A DNA stretch of 64,000 nt from assembly GCF_900112235.1 (NCBI RefSeq), contig NZ_FOLH01000003.1, positions 248,001 to 312,000 of the forward strand. Reading direction: 5' to 3'. The notes below the pieces were generated by a model. It was not told the DNA's origin and searched no databases. It saw only the letters and a list, made by a program, of their open reading frames with translations. Source of the DNA: Marinospirillum celere (lineage in GTDB: Bacteria > Pseudomonadota > Gammaproteobacteria > Pseudomonadales > Halomonadaceae). The number at the start of each line of letters is the position of its first letter. Position 1 is the stretch's first letter. Below are positions 1 through 8,433 of this stretch, piece by piece. Made by a program: the position numbers and the translations under genes.

Positions 1-366
1 GGGCTTTTTGATGCCTTCCTGATCAAAGAAAATCACATTGCCGCTGCGGGTGGCATTCAGGCCGCCGTTGATCGGGCCCGTCAACTCGCACCTGGAAAAC
101 CTGTAGAAGTTGAGGTTGAAAACACCACTGAACTGGAAGAAGCCCTGGTCGCTCAAGTCGATATCATAATGCTGGATGAGTTTTCTCTGGAAGCCACACG
201 CGATGCTGTTGCCTGGGTTCAAGGCCGCTGTAAACTCGAAGCCAGTGGTGGCATTGACCGTGAAAAGCTAGTCGCTGTTGCTGAGACAGGGGTTGACTAT
301 ATTTCTCTGGGAACCCTGACTAAAGATATCAAAAGCCTGGATTTGTCTATGAGGTTAAGTCAGTGA
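1..366 (+). CDS. nadC: Nicotinate-nucleotide pyrophosphorylase (carboxylating), C-terminal part
   Basis: Quinolinate phosphoribosyltransferase converts quinolinate and PRPP to nicotinate mononucleotide in de novo NAD synthesis (cytosol). The reading frame is open from base 1, so the start lies outside the window; 121 residues are visible. Recognisable family segments are [12 protein letters not shown] near the left edge, [30 protein letters not shown] and the closing [12 protein letters not shown], which form the phosphate-binding half of the barrel. The stop overlaps the GTG start of the next gene, so the two are probably cotranscribed. The identity is secure; only the N-terminal part is missing. 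Confidence 0.95.
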   Translation, partial: GLFDAFLIKENHIAAAGGIQAAVDRARQLAPGKPVEVEVENTTELEEALVAQVDIIMLDEFSLEATRDAVAWVQGRCKLEASGGIDREKLVAVAETGVDYISLGTLTKDIKSLDLSMRLSQ

Positions 367-995
367 GCACAGTGAACGAAAAAGAAGGTGTCATTCAATA
401 TCTATGCGAGCTGAAAGAGAAGCAACAGCTCTGGCCAGCGGCCGTGTTGCAGAAGCTCAACCACTGGCGTGACAAGATGCTTGAAGCTGGCTGGATGGGG
501 CAAAACCCTCAACGCTATCAAGGCCTGGGGTTTGGCAATCTGAGTCTGCGCTATCCGCAGGACCCGCACCCCCATGCTTTCATCATCACCGCCAGCCAAA
601 CCGGACATCTTCAGCAGCTTGACAGTGAGCACTGGCCTCTGGTTGTCAGCGCTGACCCTGACAACAACCGCCTCCTTGCCCAAGGCCAGCATTCTCCTTC
701 TTCAGAAGCCCTCACTCATGCTGCTATCTATCAAGCGCTACCCGAAGCCGGAGCGGTGATTCATATTCACAGCCCGCAACTCTGGCAACTAACCTGCAAA
801 GACCCTCAGGCTACTATTTCCTCTGAAATCAGCTATGGTACTCCTGCCATGGCTCAGGCTTTGGGGCAAAGTGCTAGGCAGCCGAGTGGGTTTCTGACAC
901 TTCTAGGGCACCAGGATGGCCTGGTCGCCTGGGGAAAAAACCTGGAAGCGGCAGCCGATCAGCTCTACTCTTTACAGCAAAGCTTAAGCCAATAA
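363..995 (+). CDS. Class II aldolase/adducin family protein
   Basis: This 210-residue protein has the class II aldolase fold, a zinc-dependent family that includes fuculose-phosphate aldolase, ribulose-phosphate epimerase and methylthioribulose-phosphate dehydratase. Visible marks are GFGNLSLRY (the family's GN(I/L)S motif), [11 protein letters not shown] carrying the usual acidic residue, the metal-binding HIHSP pair, and a later [12 protein letters not shown] supplying a third histidine. The GTG start is preceded by GAGG at good spacing and overlaps the nadC stop, suggesting translational coupling. The substrate cannot be read from sequence; an MtnB-like sugar-phosphate dehydratase is possible but no methionine-salvage gene is nearby. 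Confidence 0.8.
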   Translation: MSTVNEKEGVIQYLCELKEKQQLWPAAVLQKLNHWRDKMLEAGWMGQNPQRYQGLGFGNLSLRYPQDPHPHAFIITASQTGHLQQLDSEHWPLVVSADPDNNRLLAQGQHSPSSEALTHAAIYQALPEAGAVIHIHSPQLWQLTCKDPQATISSEISYGTPAMAQALGQSARQPSGFLTLLGHQDGLVAWGKNLEAAADQLYSLQQSLSQ

Positions 996-1046
996 AACTA
1001 TCAAGATTGCTATCCAGTCAGAAGGACTTACGAGGAAGTGCAGACC

Positions 1047-1817
1047 ATGACAGTCACAGCCAGCTACGATTTACTTATTATCGGCGGAGGCCAGCAAGCA
1101 GCCGAACTCCTAAAACAACTACCGGAAAATATTGGCAAACTGGCAGTCATCGACAGCCGGTCTGGTTTTCCACCCGTTACCGTTGAAGCCAGTAGAAACT
1201 TAGAGCTTGGCAAGACCACTCTTGATCTGGTCGAAGCAGCGCCGATTATTGATCTGCGCCGCACACCCGATGGCAACTATCTCGCTAAAAGCAACCATGA
1301 CAAGTATTTCCAGGCTCCACTGGTTTGGGTCGCAGCAGGGGCAACAACGCTCAAGCTGGCCCACAAGATGGGCTATGGACTGGATTACTTAGTATTTCCG
1401 CTTAAAGGCTATGGCTTCCAAGTAGAGGATAAGCAAGCAGAGGTGCGCTACTTTACTTTCCGGTTGGATGAGCAAAAAGCTTCTTCAGTATTAGATTTTT
1501 TCAGGCTGTTAAGGTTAGAGCGCCGCCTGCTGGCGGTGCTGCATTGCCTGATCAGCAGCAAGCTTACCCGAAGAGCAATGCTGGCAGGCTTCGGCTATCG
1601 CCTACCCTGGCTCAAAGACCAGCTGCTAAAACGCCAGGTACAAAAGCTGGCCGGTTCAGAAGTTTCTGATGACGCCTTGGAAATCCTTGGCCCCCTACCC
1701 CTGCAACGCCTGCTCGTTGACACTAAAACCAACAGGGTTCATGAAGAAAGCTTTCAGCTATCAGCCAGTGAAGGACTCAGCTTTTATTTCCCTGGAAGCA
1801 GCTTAGGGAGTTACTAA
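1047..1817 (+). CDS. Uncharacterised protein with an N-terminal Rossmann-like dinucleotide motif
   Basis: The 256-residue product opens with YDLLIIGGGQQAAELL, a beta strand followed by a glycine-rich turn as in FAD/NAD-binding proteins. A second strand (LAVIDSRSGFPP) and a GATTL-type segment (WVAAGATTLKLA) follow. The rest matches no family I recognise and has no second clear nucleotide motif, so it may be a reduced FAD-dependent oxidoreductase relative. The ATG at 1047 is chosen because GAGGAAG lies eight bases before it; a GTG three codons upstream would sit inside that ribosome site. It follows the aldolase-like gene by about 50 bases on the same strand, so a joint role is possible but unproven. 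Confidence 0.55.
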   Translation: MTVTASYDLLIIGGGQQAAELLKQLPENIGKLAVIDSRSGFPPVTVEASRNLELGKTTLDLVEAAPIIDLRRTPDGNYLAKSNHDKYFQAPLVWVAAGATTLKLAHKMGYGLDYLVFPLKGYGFQVEDKQAEVRYFTFRLDEQKASSVLDFFRLLRLERRLLAVLHCLISSKLTRRAMLAGFGYRLPWLKDQLLKRQVQKLAGSEVSDDALEILGPLPLQRLLVDTKTNRVHEESFQLSASEGLSFYFPGSSLGSY

Positions 1818-1821
1818 GCTC

Positions 1822-2229
1822 TTAGTTTTGCCAAATAAAGTTGGTCAGGAGGACATCCTGAACCACTTCAGCACCGATTTCTTCTTTCAATACCCGGTTA
1901 AGGGCTTCTTTCAATTCACTGCGAATTCTTTCCTGGCCGCGTGAAGTCACCACATTGTTCTCTGATTGCCGCGCCAGGTTAAGAACGATGGTATTGCGAA
2001 CCAAAGGCCGATGTTGCTCAACGGCCTGATAAGCGCGAGCACTACCCAGCTCAAGGGTAATATCTGCTTTCAGGTACTTAAGCCGTCCCGGTCCACCATA
2101 GTTGGTTACAAACCCCGGAGAGAGCTGCAAATAATAAATATCACCAGAAGGCTCCGGATCCTGTGCAAATAACTGAGCTGGCAACATCAAGCTGACAACC
2201 AGCAGCAAACTAAGCAGGGGTAAGCGCAT
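1822..2229 (-). CDS. Secreted FliL-like protein (second FliL copy, outside the flagellar cluster)
   Basis: This 135-residue protein begins with a signal peptide (MRLPLLSLLLVVSLMLPAQLFA, cleavage likely after residue 22) and then a FliL-type domain. The sequence YLQLSPGFVTNYGGPGRLKYLKADITLEL resembles the FliL core, and it ends with the family pattern of a short helix and strand (EVVQDVLLTNFIWQN), comparable to the end of the cluster FliL at 48701-49195. Unlike classical FliL it has a cleavable signal rather than a retained transmembrane anchor, so it is probably periplasmic. It is convergent with the gene at 1047-1817 and divergent from rsd. A role near the stator or basal body is inference. 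Confidence 0.8.
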   Translation of the reverse strand: MRLPLLSLLLVVSLMLPAQLFAQDPEPSGDIYYLQLSPGFVTNYGGPGRLKYLKADITLELGSARAYQAVEQHRPLVRNTIVLNLARQSENNVVTSRGQERIRSELKEALNRVLKEEIGAEVVQDVLLTNFIWQN

Positions 2230-2288
2230 TTTCCTCTCCCTAAGGGCCTTTAGGTCTTAATATTTTCAAGTTTATAAATTTCCAGCCT

Positions 2289-2299
2289 GCTAGGCTAGC
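2289..2299. repeat. Short inverted repeat in the fliL-like/rsd divergent region
   Basis: GCTAG and CTAGC flank one central base, a perfect small dyad midway between two divergent genes. There is no T-run beside it, so it is not a terminator. It could be an operator or chance. The rest of this 208-base gap shows a weak sigma-70-like pair for rsd (TTGCGA at 2372, TAAAAC at 2395, 17-base spacer) and nothing else clear. Confidence 0.25.
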
Positions 2300-2437
2300 C
2301 TAACTGGCCAACAAAGACGATAGCCAAAACGTTAACGCCACTATTAAATTTGTGATCCAATAAGCAGGTGCTTGCGAAAGTCTACAAAATTACGTAAAAC
2401 TAACAGCCTTGATTAAAGCAAACCTGTGGAGAACAAC

Positions 2438-2899
2438 ATGCTGGAATCCTGCAAAAATGCCCAGGAACGCTGGGGCGGTGTCCACCAGCTCATTGACCGC
2501 TGGCTGCAAGAACGCCGTGAGCTTTTGGTCAGCTTTAATCGACTGAGCCAAGCCCTACACCAAAAAGGCAAGGTTACCAGTGATAAAATTGAAGAATTTC
2601 GTGAACTCCTGGTGGACTATCTCAGTGCCGGCCATTTTGAAATCTACGAACAGCTGATGCATGAAGCTGAAGCTTTCAAGGACCAAGAGGCGCTTAAGCT
2701 TCTAGATACCACCCTGCCTTTGCTGCATGAATCCACCCAGCAGCTGATGAAGGATGAGGAGCACCTGGTTCCCATGGGGCTTAATGATCTGGAAAAAACC
2801 CTCAGCCATGTTGGCGAACTTCTTGCTGAACGTTTTGAACAGGAAGACCAGCTGATTGCAAAATTGCATGCCGCCCATGCTCCCCAGCAGCCAGCTTAA
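2438..2899 (+). CDS. rsd: Rsd/AlgQ family anti-sigma-70 factor
   Basis: Rsd binds the housekeeping sigma factor, and AlgQ in Pseudomonas acts similarly on several regulons. The 153-residue product shows the conserved order WGGVHQLIDRWLQERRELLVSF, LVDYLSAGHFEIYEQLMHEAE, STQQLMKDEEH and ALERF-like LLAERFEQEDQLI, close in length to E. coli Rsd (158). The ATG at 2438 is preferred over the in-frame GTG at 2426 because GGAG lies six to seven bases before the ATG and the E. coli protein also starts at this point. Its stop codon interlocks with the stop of the convergent DUF416 gene. Confidence 0.9.
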   Translation: MLESCKNAQERWGGVHQLIDRWLQERRELLVSFNRLSQALHQKGKVTSDKIEEFRELLVDYLSAGHFEIYEQLMHEAEAFKDQEALKLLDTTLPLLHESTQQLMKDEEHLVPMGLNDLEKTLSHVGELLAERFEQEDQLIAKLHAAHAPQQPA

Positions 2900-3504
2900 G
2901 CGTCCAAAGAAATTCCCAGGTTGCTGAAGCCCTGATTTCCAGCCAAGTCCCGAATACTTTTCAAAATTTCAGGATGCGGCTGGAATTGTGCTGAAACCAA
3001 GTTCAATAGCTCGTCCTGAAACGCATTTTCATCATCCATCAGATCCTGGTAACGCACCCACTGGCTGAGCTCCTGGTCATCCAAGTCTTCAGGAGCCTGC
3101 ATTTCCAGGTATTGACGTACAGTAGAGCGTGACAGTTTACTGGCACGAATGGCATTTTCCTCATCATGCTTGAAGGCCTGCTCCACCGCCAATTCCAAAG
3201 CCATAATCGCATCCAGTGCCGGATAAACACCATAAACCTCAAATGCATCTGGGTTGGGCTGTAAATCAGGCAGCTTCTCCTGCTGCACTTCCCAATTAAT
3301 ACTGGCCGCTTTGGCTGTCAGTTCTTCCCAGAGCAGAGCCAGTAGCTTGAGATATTCATCTCTATGGCCAAAGTCGGTCGCCTCACTAAATAACAGGAAG
3401 TTAGGCGCTGACCGCTGCGCCAGAGCGGTAGCAAAAGCAAGTTGCTGCCAAGGGCGCAGACGTCTGAGCCGCTGATTGAAGGAAGGGGCTTTTTTCTCAG
3501 TCAT
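2896..3504 (-). CDS. DUF416 (YjaG) family protein
   Basis: This is a 202-residue cytosolic helical protein of the YjaG family, whose function is not established. Supporting features are the start FNQRLRRLRPWQQLAFATALAQR, the run LLFSEATDFGHRDEYLKLLALLWE, YGVYPALDAIMALELAVEQAF and the end SIRDLAGNQGFSNLGISLD. Length and motif order agree with the family. It converges with rsd; the two stop codons share bases at 2896-2899. The upstream gamma carbonic anhydrase gene ends one base before its start codon, so they are probably one transcript. Confidence 0.85.
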   Translation of the reverse strand: MTEKKAPSFNQRLRRLRPWQQLAFATALAQRSAPNFLLFSEATDFGHRDEYLKLLALLWEELTAKAASINWEVQQEKLPDLQPNPDAFEVYGVYPALDAIMALELAVEQAFKHDEENAIRASKLSRSTVRQYLEMQAPEDLDDQELSQWVRYQDLMDDENAFQDELLNLVSAQFQPHPEILKSIRDLAGNQGFSNLGISLDA

Positions 3505-3505
3505 A

Positions 3506-4048
3506 CTAGGCTTCCCAAGCTTCTGCCAAATGCTTGTCTTTCAAACGCATATAATTGCCTGCTGTGTAGCTAAAAAAACGTTGCTCTTTCTCACTCAAGG
3601 CTCTGACTTGACGCGCTGGACTTCCTGCATACATATAGCCTGACTTGAGGGTCTTACCGGGTGTTACCAAAGCGCCAGCGGCAATAATGACTTCATCCTC
3701 CACCGTCACGCCATCCATGACTATAGCTCCCATCCCAACCAGTATTCGATTACCCAGCGTACAGCCATGAAGTACTGCTTTATGACCGATAGTGACCTCC
3801 TCACCAATAATCAGAGGGTAACCACCGGGATTAAAATCACTGGCATGGGTAATGTGCAATACTGAGCCGTCCTGAACACTGGTGCCCCGACCTATACGTA
3901 TACGGTGCATATCACCCCGAATAACAACCATTGGCCAGACAGATACATCATCACCCAATTCCACATCACCCAGGACGACGGCCGTAGGATCAATAAAAAC
4001 CCGCTCACCTAGCTTAGGGGCAGAACCCTGATAACTTCTTATGGTCAT
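3506..4048 (-). CDS. Gamma carbonic anhydrase family protein (YrdA-like hexapeptide protein)
   Basis: The 180-residue product is a left-handed beta-helix protein with hexapeptide repeats (AVVLGDVELGDDVSVWPMVV, LIIGEEVTIGHKAVLHGC, ILVGMGAIVMDGVTVED). The three metal-ligand histidine positions of the gamma carbonic anhydrase family are visible in SVLHITH and IGHKAVLHGC. Bacterial YrdA-type members bind metal, but most have no proven hydratase activity. The second ATG (4048) is taken as the start because AAGAG sits six bases before it; the ATG two codons upstream would be too close. It is transcribed towards the DUF416 gene and diverges from the membrane protein at 4162. Confidence 0.88.
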   Translation of the reverse strand: MTIRSYQGSAPKLGERVFIDPTAVVLGDVELGDDVSVWPMVVIRGDMHRIRIGRGTSVQDGSVLHITHASDFNPGGYPLIIGEEVTIGHKAVLHGCTLGNRILVGMGAIVMDGVTVEDEVIIAAGALVTPGKTLKSGYMYAGSPARQVRALSEKEQRFFSYTAGNYMRLKDKHLAEAWEA

Positions 4049-4161
4049 AAGCATCTCTTGCGTTTATAAAATGCTCACAGCTTACCTTTCAGCGTGAGCT
4101 TGGCAAGCTTTTTAAACTTGATAAACTTCTTTCAAACCCACCTAGACTCAGAGCCAAGTCA

Positions 4162-4587
4162 ATGTCATCAACCCAAAAATCCAAAAACAAACCACGCCTT
4201 CTTCCCCGTTGGATTCAACACCTTTTAACCTTTGCAATTATCGCAGTCAGCTTAGCCCTAGCCTGGGCTCTGCTGCCAACGGATAGCTTTGACACTGATC
4301 TGCAAAAAATTGGACAAGGCCAACCCATTGCGGTTTTGATCCATGAAACCGCCAGCCCCAACAGCATGGAAGCGATGGACTTAATTAATGAAATCAGATA
4401 CGAAGTTGAACCATTGGAATTTATTGTGGCAACTCTGGGCCATCCTGAGGGACGGGAGTTTGCACGACAACAACAGACAGAAACTCCCGGACTGCTGCTT
4501 TTTTTTGATGGCGAAGGCCAGCGCACGGAGGTTGTATTCGTGCAGTCACTGGAAGATATCAACCGGGGTATCCGTAGCCTTTTGTAA
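4162..4587 (+). CDS. Conserved hypothetical membrane-anchored protein
   Basis: The product has 141 residues: a short basic N-terminus, one transmembrane segment (about 19-40, HLLTFAIIAVSLALAWALL), then a roughly 100-residue domain. The pattern QPIAVLIHETASPNSMEAMDL, then PLEFIVATLG, ETPGLLLFFDGEGQ resembles a thioredoxin-like alternation of strands and helices with the loop before a TPGLLL turn, but there are no cysteines, so it cannot be a redox enzyme. It lies 66 bases before prlC on the same strand. The fold assignment is inference and the function is unknown. Confidence 0.6.
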   Translation: MSSTQKSKNKPRLLPRWIQHLLTFAIIAVSLALAWALLPTDSFDTDLQKIGQGQPIAVLIHETASPNSMEAMDLINEIRYEVEPLEFIVATLGHPEGREFARQQQTETPGLLLFFDGEGQRTEVVFVQSLEDINRGIRSLL

Positions 4588-4653
4588 GCCTTGTGCTGGG
4601 CCTTTTTATTTACGTTAGAATACAGTTATCTATTTTCTGGATGGAGCTCCACC

Positions 4654-6693
4654 ATGAATGCCAGCAACCCCTTATTAAATATTTCCGATCTGCCTGCTTT
4701 CGAAAAGATCACCCCCGATCAGGTCGAGCCAGCGCTGGATCAGCTACTGGCAGCCAATCGTGCAGCGGTTGAAGAAGTTCTTGCTCAAGCCAATCCTGAT
4801 TGGAAATCCAGCATGGAGCCCATTGATGAAGCCGGCGACCGCCTGTCTCGCGCCTGGTCACCAGTCTCTCACCTGAACGGCGTCAAAAACAACCCGGAAC
4901 TACGCGAGGCCTATGAAAAATGCCTGCCCAAGCTCTCCGAGTTTTCCACCTGGTTCAGCCAGCATCCAGGCCTTTATGAGCTCTACAAAAAACTGGCTGC
5001 CAGCGCAGATGACCAGGCACTCAATCCGGCTCAACGTAAGATGCTGGAAAATACCCTGCGAGATTTTCGCTTAAGCGGCATTGAACTACCGAAAGAAAAA
5101 CAACAGCGCTTTGCGGAAATTCAAAAGCGCCTCTCAGACCTTTCCAACCGCTTTTCCAACAATGTCCTGGATGCCACCCAGGGTTGGACCAAGCTGGTCA
5201 CTGACGAAGAAGAACTCAGTGGCCTGCCCCAGTCAGCCAAGGACTCAGCAGCAGCTGAAGCCCAGACTAAAGGTGAAGAAGGCTGGCTGTTCACGCTCAA
5301 CTTCCCCAGCTTTCAGCCGGTGATGACCTATGCCGATAACCGCGAACTGCGCCGCGAAGTCTATACCGCCTTTGTCACCCGCGCTTCCGACCAGGGGCCC
5401 AATGCGGGCGAGTGGGATAACGCCCCACTGATGGAGGAAATCCTCGCCCTGCGTCACGAAAAAGCCCAACTCCTGGGTTTTGAGTCCTACGCACACCTGT
5501 CCGTAGAGCGCAAAATGGCGCGCAGTCCCGAAGAGGTAATGAGCTTCCTCACCGATCTGGCAGCCAAGGCCTACCCTCAGGCGCAAAAAGACTTTGCTGA
5601 GCTTCAAGCCTTTGCTAGCGAACAGGGTGTGGATAAACTGGAGCCCTGGGATGTCGGCTACTACTCGGAAAAGCTGCGCCAGGCCCGCTATGCCATCAGC
5701 CAGGAAGAACTGCGCCCCTGGTTCCCTGCACCCAAAGTACTTGATGGCCTCTTTCAGGTGGCAGGCAAGCTGTTTGATGTCGAGTTCAAGGCCGACCCTC
5801 AGGTTACCACTTGGCACCCGGATGCCCAGTACTTCCAGGTACTGCGTCAGGGACAGCCTCTGGCTGGCTTTTACCTGGATCTCTATGCCCGTGAAGGCAA
5901 GCGGGGCGGTGCCTGGATGGCCGATTGCCGTAACCGCCGCCGTACAGCAAATGACCAGGTGCAACTGCCGGTGGCCTTTTTGACCTGTAACTTCACGCCC
6001 CCGGTGGATGGCAAGCCCAGCCTTTTGACCCACAATGAAGTCACCACCCTCTTTCATGAGTTCGGACACGGCCTGCATCACATGCTGACCCAGATCGAAG
6101 TACCGGATGTCGCCGGCATCAATGGCGTGGCCTGGGATGCCGTGGAGCTACCCAGCCAGTTTCTGGAAAACTTCTGTTGGGAAAGGGAAGGTCTGGACCT
6201 GATGACCGGTCACCATCAAACCGGTAAACCCCTGCCCCAAGAGCTGTTCGAAAAAATGCTGGCGGCAAAAAACTTCCAGTCCGCCATGCAGATGGTGCGT
6301 CAGTTGGAGTTTTCCCTGTTTGATTTCCGACTACATCTGGAAAAACAAGTCCCCAAGGCTGCAGAAATTCAGGCTCTGCTGGATGAAGTCCGCTCACAAG
6401 TCAGCGTAGTGCCCACAGCGGATTTCAACCGCTTCCAAAATGGCTTTGGTCATATCTTTGCCGGTGGTTATGCCGCTGGCTACTACAGCTACAAGTGGGC
6501 CGAAGTCCTCTCTGCCGATGCCTTTAGTGCATTTGAAGAAGAAGGTATCTTCAACCCGGCCACGGGCCGCCGCTTCCGTGAAGAAATTCTGGAAAAAGGC
6601 GGCTCAGAAGATGCCATGACCCTGTTCATCAACTTCCGGGGTCGTGAACCCCAGGTCGATGCCCTGCTCAGGCATAATGGTATTGAAGGCTGA
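4654..6693 (+). CDS. prlC: Oligopeptidase A (M3 family zinc peptidase)
   Basis: PrlC degrades free oligopeptides, including cleaved signal peptides, in the cytosol. The 679-residue product is nearly the same length as E. coli PrlC (680). It carries the M3 zinc motif HEFGH at residues 468-472, then LPSQFLENF and the C-terminal substrate region GFGHIFAGGYAAGYYSYKWAE. The ATG at 4654 gives an N-terminus (MNASNPLLNISDLPAFEKI) matching the family and has GGAG seven bases upstream; a longer in-frame reading from 4591 lacks support. The stop overlaps the ATG of the downstream hydrolase. Confidence 0.96.
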   Translation: MNASNPLLNISDLPAFEKITPDQVEPALDQLLAANRAAVEEVLAQANPDWKSSMEPIDEAGDRLSRAWSPVSHLNGVKNNPELREAYEKCLPKLSEFSTWFSQHPGLYELYKKLAASADDQALNPAQRKMLENTLRDFRLSGIELPKEKQQRFAEIQKRLSDLSNRFSNNVLDATQGWTKLVTDEEELSGLPQSAKDSAAAEAQTKGEEGWLFTLNFPSFQPVMTYADNRELRREVYTAFVTRASDQGPNAGEWDNAPLMEEILALRHEKAQLLGFESYAHLSVERKMARSPEEVMSFLTDLAAKAYPQAQKDFAELQAFASEQGVDKLEPWDVGYYSEKLRQARYAISQEELRPWFPAPKVLDGLFQVAGKLFDVEFKADPQVTTWHPDAQYFQVLRQGQPLAGFYLDLYAREGKRGGAWMADCRNRRRTANDQVQLPVAFLTCNFTPPVDGKPSLLTHNEVTTLFHEFGHGLHHMLTQIEVPDVAGINGVAWDAVELPSQFLENFCWEREGLDLMTGHHQTGKPLPQELFEKMLAAKNFQSAMQMVRQLEFSLFDFRLHLEKQVPKAAEIQALLDEVRSQVSVVPTADFNRFQNGFGHIFAGGYAAGYYSYKWAEVLSADAFSAFEEEGIFNPATGRRFREEILEKGGSEDAMTLFINFRGREPQVDALLRHNGIEG

Positions 6694-7466
6694 TGAAAGA
6701 AAAGCGCTACCTACTGCTTCACTCTTCTCTGTCCAGCGCACGTCAGTGGCAGCCTCTGATGGCGCTACTGGATCCGGAAAAGTGTGTCGCCCTTGACCTT
6801 CTGGGCTATGGCCAAGCCATGACCCAAGCCTGGCCACGCCGAGCGGTCACTCTGGATGAAGAACAGGCGGCACTCCTAAAGCAGCTGCCCAGCAATTGGC
6901 AGGATTTTTCCTGGCACCTGATCGGGCACTCTTACGGGGGTGTAAATGCTTTGAAGCTGGCACATGACTTCCCTGAAGCCATTGCCAGCCTCAGCCTTTA
7001 TGAACCTGTGGCTTTTTTTCTATTAGTTGGAGAAGAAAGAGAAACGGCCTTGGCGTTAATGGCAGAAATCAGTGCCAGTCTGGATGCAGGTCAGCCTGAA
7101 AAAGCTGCCGAGCGTTTTATCGATTACTGGAATCAGCCAGGCAGTTTTGCTGCGCTACCTGAGCGCCAGCAGCAGGCATTTACCCTGGGCATCCACAAGG
7201 TGGCTGCTGATTTCCATGCTCTGATGAGTGCCTCCTTGAATCTGGATCAGCTTAGGCAGCGAATCACTCAGCCGACCCTGCTGATGCAAGGTAGCTTTAG
7301 CCAACCCACGGCCCACCAGGTCATTCAACAACTGGCAGCAAGCCTTTCGCTAAGTCAGGTTGTTGAATTCCAAGCGGGCCATATGGGCGCCATTTCTCAT
7401 AGTCACGAAGTTAATGAAAGAATTATCCATTTTCTTAGCGAGCAACCTAAAATCACAAGCCACTGA
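6693..7466 (+). CDS. Alpha/beta hydrolase
   Basis: The 257-residue alpha/beta-hydrolase shows the nucleophile elbow GHSYGG (serine about 80), an oxyanion-type segment near LLLHSSLSSARQW, the strand VALDLLGYG and a late AGHMGAISHSHEV that offers the catalytic histidine near residue 230. These support a serine hydrolase; the substrate is unknown. The start codon shares its A with the prlC stop (TGATG), implying coupled translation. It ends 28 bases from a convergent small membrane-protein gene, with no obvious terminator between them. Confidence 0.85.
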   Translation: MKEKRYLLLHSSLSSARQWQPLMALLDPEKCVALDLLGYGQAMTQAWPRRAVTLDEEQAALLKQLPSNWQDFSWHLIGHSYGGVNALKLAHDFPEAIASLSLYEPVAFFLLVGEERETALALMAEISASLDAGQPEKAAERFIDYWNQPGSFAALPERQQQAFTLGIHKVAADFHALMSASLNLDQLRQRITQPTLLMQGSFSQPTAHQVIQQLAASLSLSQVVEFQAGHMGAISHSHEVNERIIHFLSEQPKITSH

Positions 7467-7494
7467 CTTCGTTATTCGACAGCCAAAGCAGTAA

Positions 7495-7917
7495 TCACTC
7501 CTGCTCTTCTGAAGGCTTAGGATCACTAACTGGTAGTTGTTGGCGCTCCTCTTCCTTTAATAAATGTAAAGGGTTGCAGTTACGGATACGCACTTCGCCT
7601 TCCAATACACTACCGCGTGAATATTCACGGAAGATGCACTCATTGGTTGCCGGGTTATAGTTCTGAAGCCAAAGGTTGTCACCCTTCCAGGTCACACCAA
7701 TATGGCGCTGTCCATCAGGTACATTCAAGCTCATAGAACCGCCATAACTCTTGACCAGAATCTGCTCTAAGTAGAAATAGTAAAAACTATGGCTGAGTAC
7801 ACCCATCACCAGAGCAACGATCAAGGCAATCTTCAGCTTACCCAGACGCACACTGATCAGGTAAAAAACACCCAGCAAAACAGCCACTACGAGCAACCAG
7901 TAAAGATTGGCCAGCAT
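7495..7917 (-). CDS. Small inner-membrane protein, unknown function
   Basis: With the ATG at 7917 (AGGAG six bases before it) the product has 140 residues. There are two closely spaced hydrophobic helices (about 2-22, LANLYWLLVVAVLLGVFYLI, and 28-48, LKIALIVALVMGVLSHSFYYFY), then a polar domain of about 90 residues with two cysteines (NECIFREYS and IRNCNPLHLL) and a Glu/Gln-rich tail. A longer reading from 8106 is possible but has no ribosome site. I recognise no family. It is the last gene of a minus-strand set behind the c-di-GMP protein. Confidence 0.6.
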   Translation of the reverse strand: MLANLYWLLVVAVLLGVFYLISVRLGKLKIALIVALVMGVLSHSFYYFYLEQILVKSYGGSMSLNVPDGQRHIGVTWKGDNLWLQNYNPATNECIFREYSRGSVLEGEVRIRNCNPLHLLKEEERQQLPVSDPKPSEEQE

Positions 7918-8011
7918 AACAAACTCCTTGTGCTTGAAAGAAAACGAAGAAAGGAATAAAAGAGTAAACCCTTGATTTACGTCATGAGCAGACTCATCAA
8001 CCATGGGTTTA

Positions 8012-8359
8012 TTATCGCCGGAGTATAACCTCTTGCTGCTGCCCCTGCTCACCTCGATTAGCACAAAAATCCTGCTCAACACCGTCAGCATAGCGGGCCA
8101 CAACATTAAAGCCAGCTCCGGGTTCGTGGTTTAACAGTAGAGTCCGCCTTTCCCCTGGTGCTAGACGTAGAGAAAGCAGGCTGGTTTGCCCTTGGGCATT
8201 ACCAAAATCCAGCTGCAAACTGTTCAGCATTACATCCGTTGTATTCACAAACTCGACTCGCATGGTTTTTTCCGGCAAAGAACTGGAAAACCAACTGCAA
8301 AGTAAAAAGCCGGCCACCAGGCCAGCTGAAAGGCATAAAAGAAGCTGCTTTCTATTCAC
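8012..8359 (-). CDS. Small membrane-anchored periplasmic protein, unknown function
   Basis: From a GTG at 8359 (AGAG nine bases upstream) the product has 115 residues: one N-terminal transmembrane or signal-anchor helix (LLLCLSAGLVAGFLLCSWF) and a likely beta-rich domain (MRVEFVNTTDVMLNSLQLDF, LAPGERRTLLLNHEPG, GFNVVARYADG). An ATG at 8452 in the same frame would overlap the end of the upstream c-di-GMP gene and add 31 residues; the start is uncertain. It lies between the GGDEF-EAL gene and another small membrane protein, all on the minus strand, so it may be cotranscribed. No family recognised. Confidence 0.55.
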   Translation of the reverse strand: MNRKQLLLCLSAGLVAGFLLCSWFSSSLPEKTMRVEFVNTTDVMLNSLQLDFGNAQGQTSLLSLRLAPGERRTLLLNHEPGAGFNVVARYADGVEQDFCANRGEQGQQQEVILRR

Positions 8360-8433
8360 TGAGGAGATCTCTTGATTAAGATAAGAACACTCTAAATTAA
8401 AGTGATCAGTCCACAAGTGGCAGAAGGACGCAG

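Noticed and set aside
5245-6081. Long antisense open reading frame of 278 codons inside prlC
   Set aside because: It lies entirely within a well-conserved gene, has no family resemblance and no supporting ribosome site; codon bias of prlC explains it.
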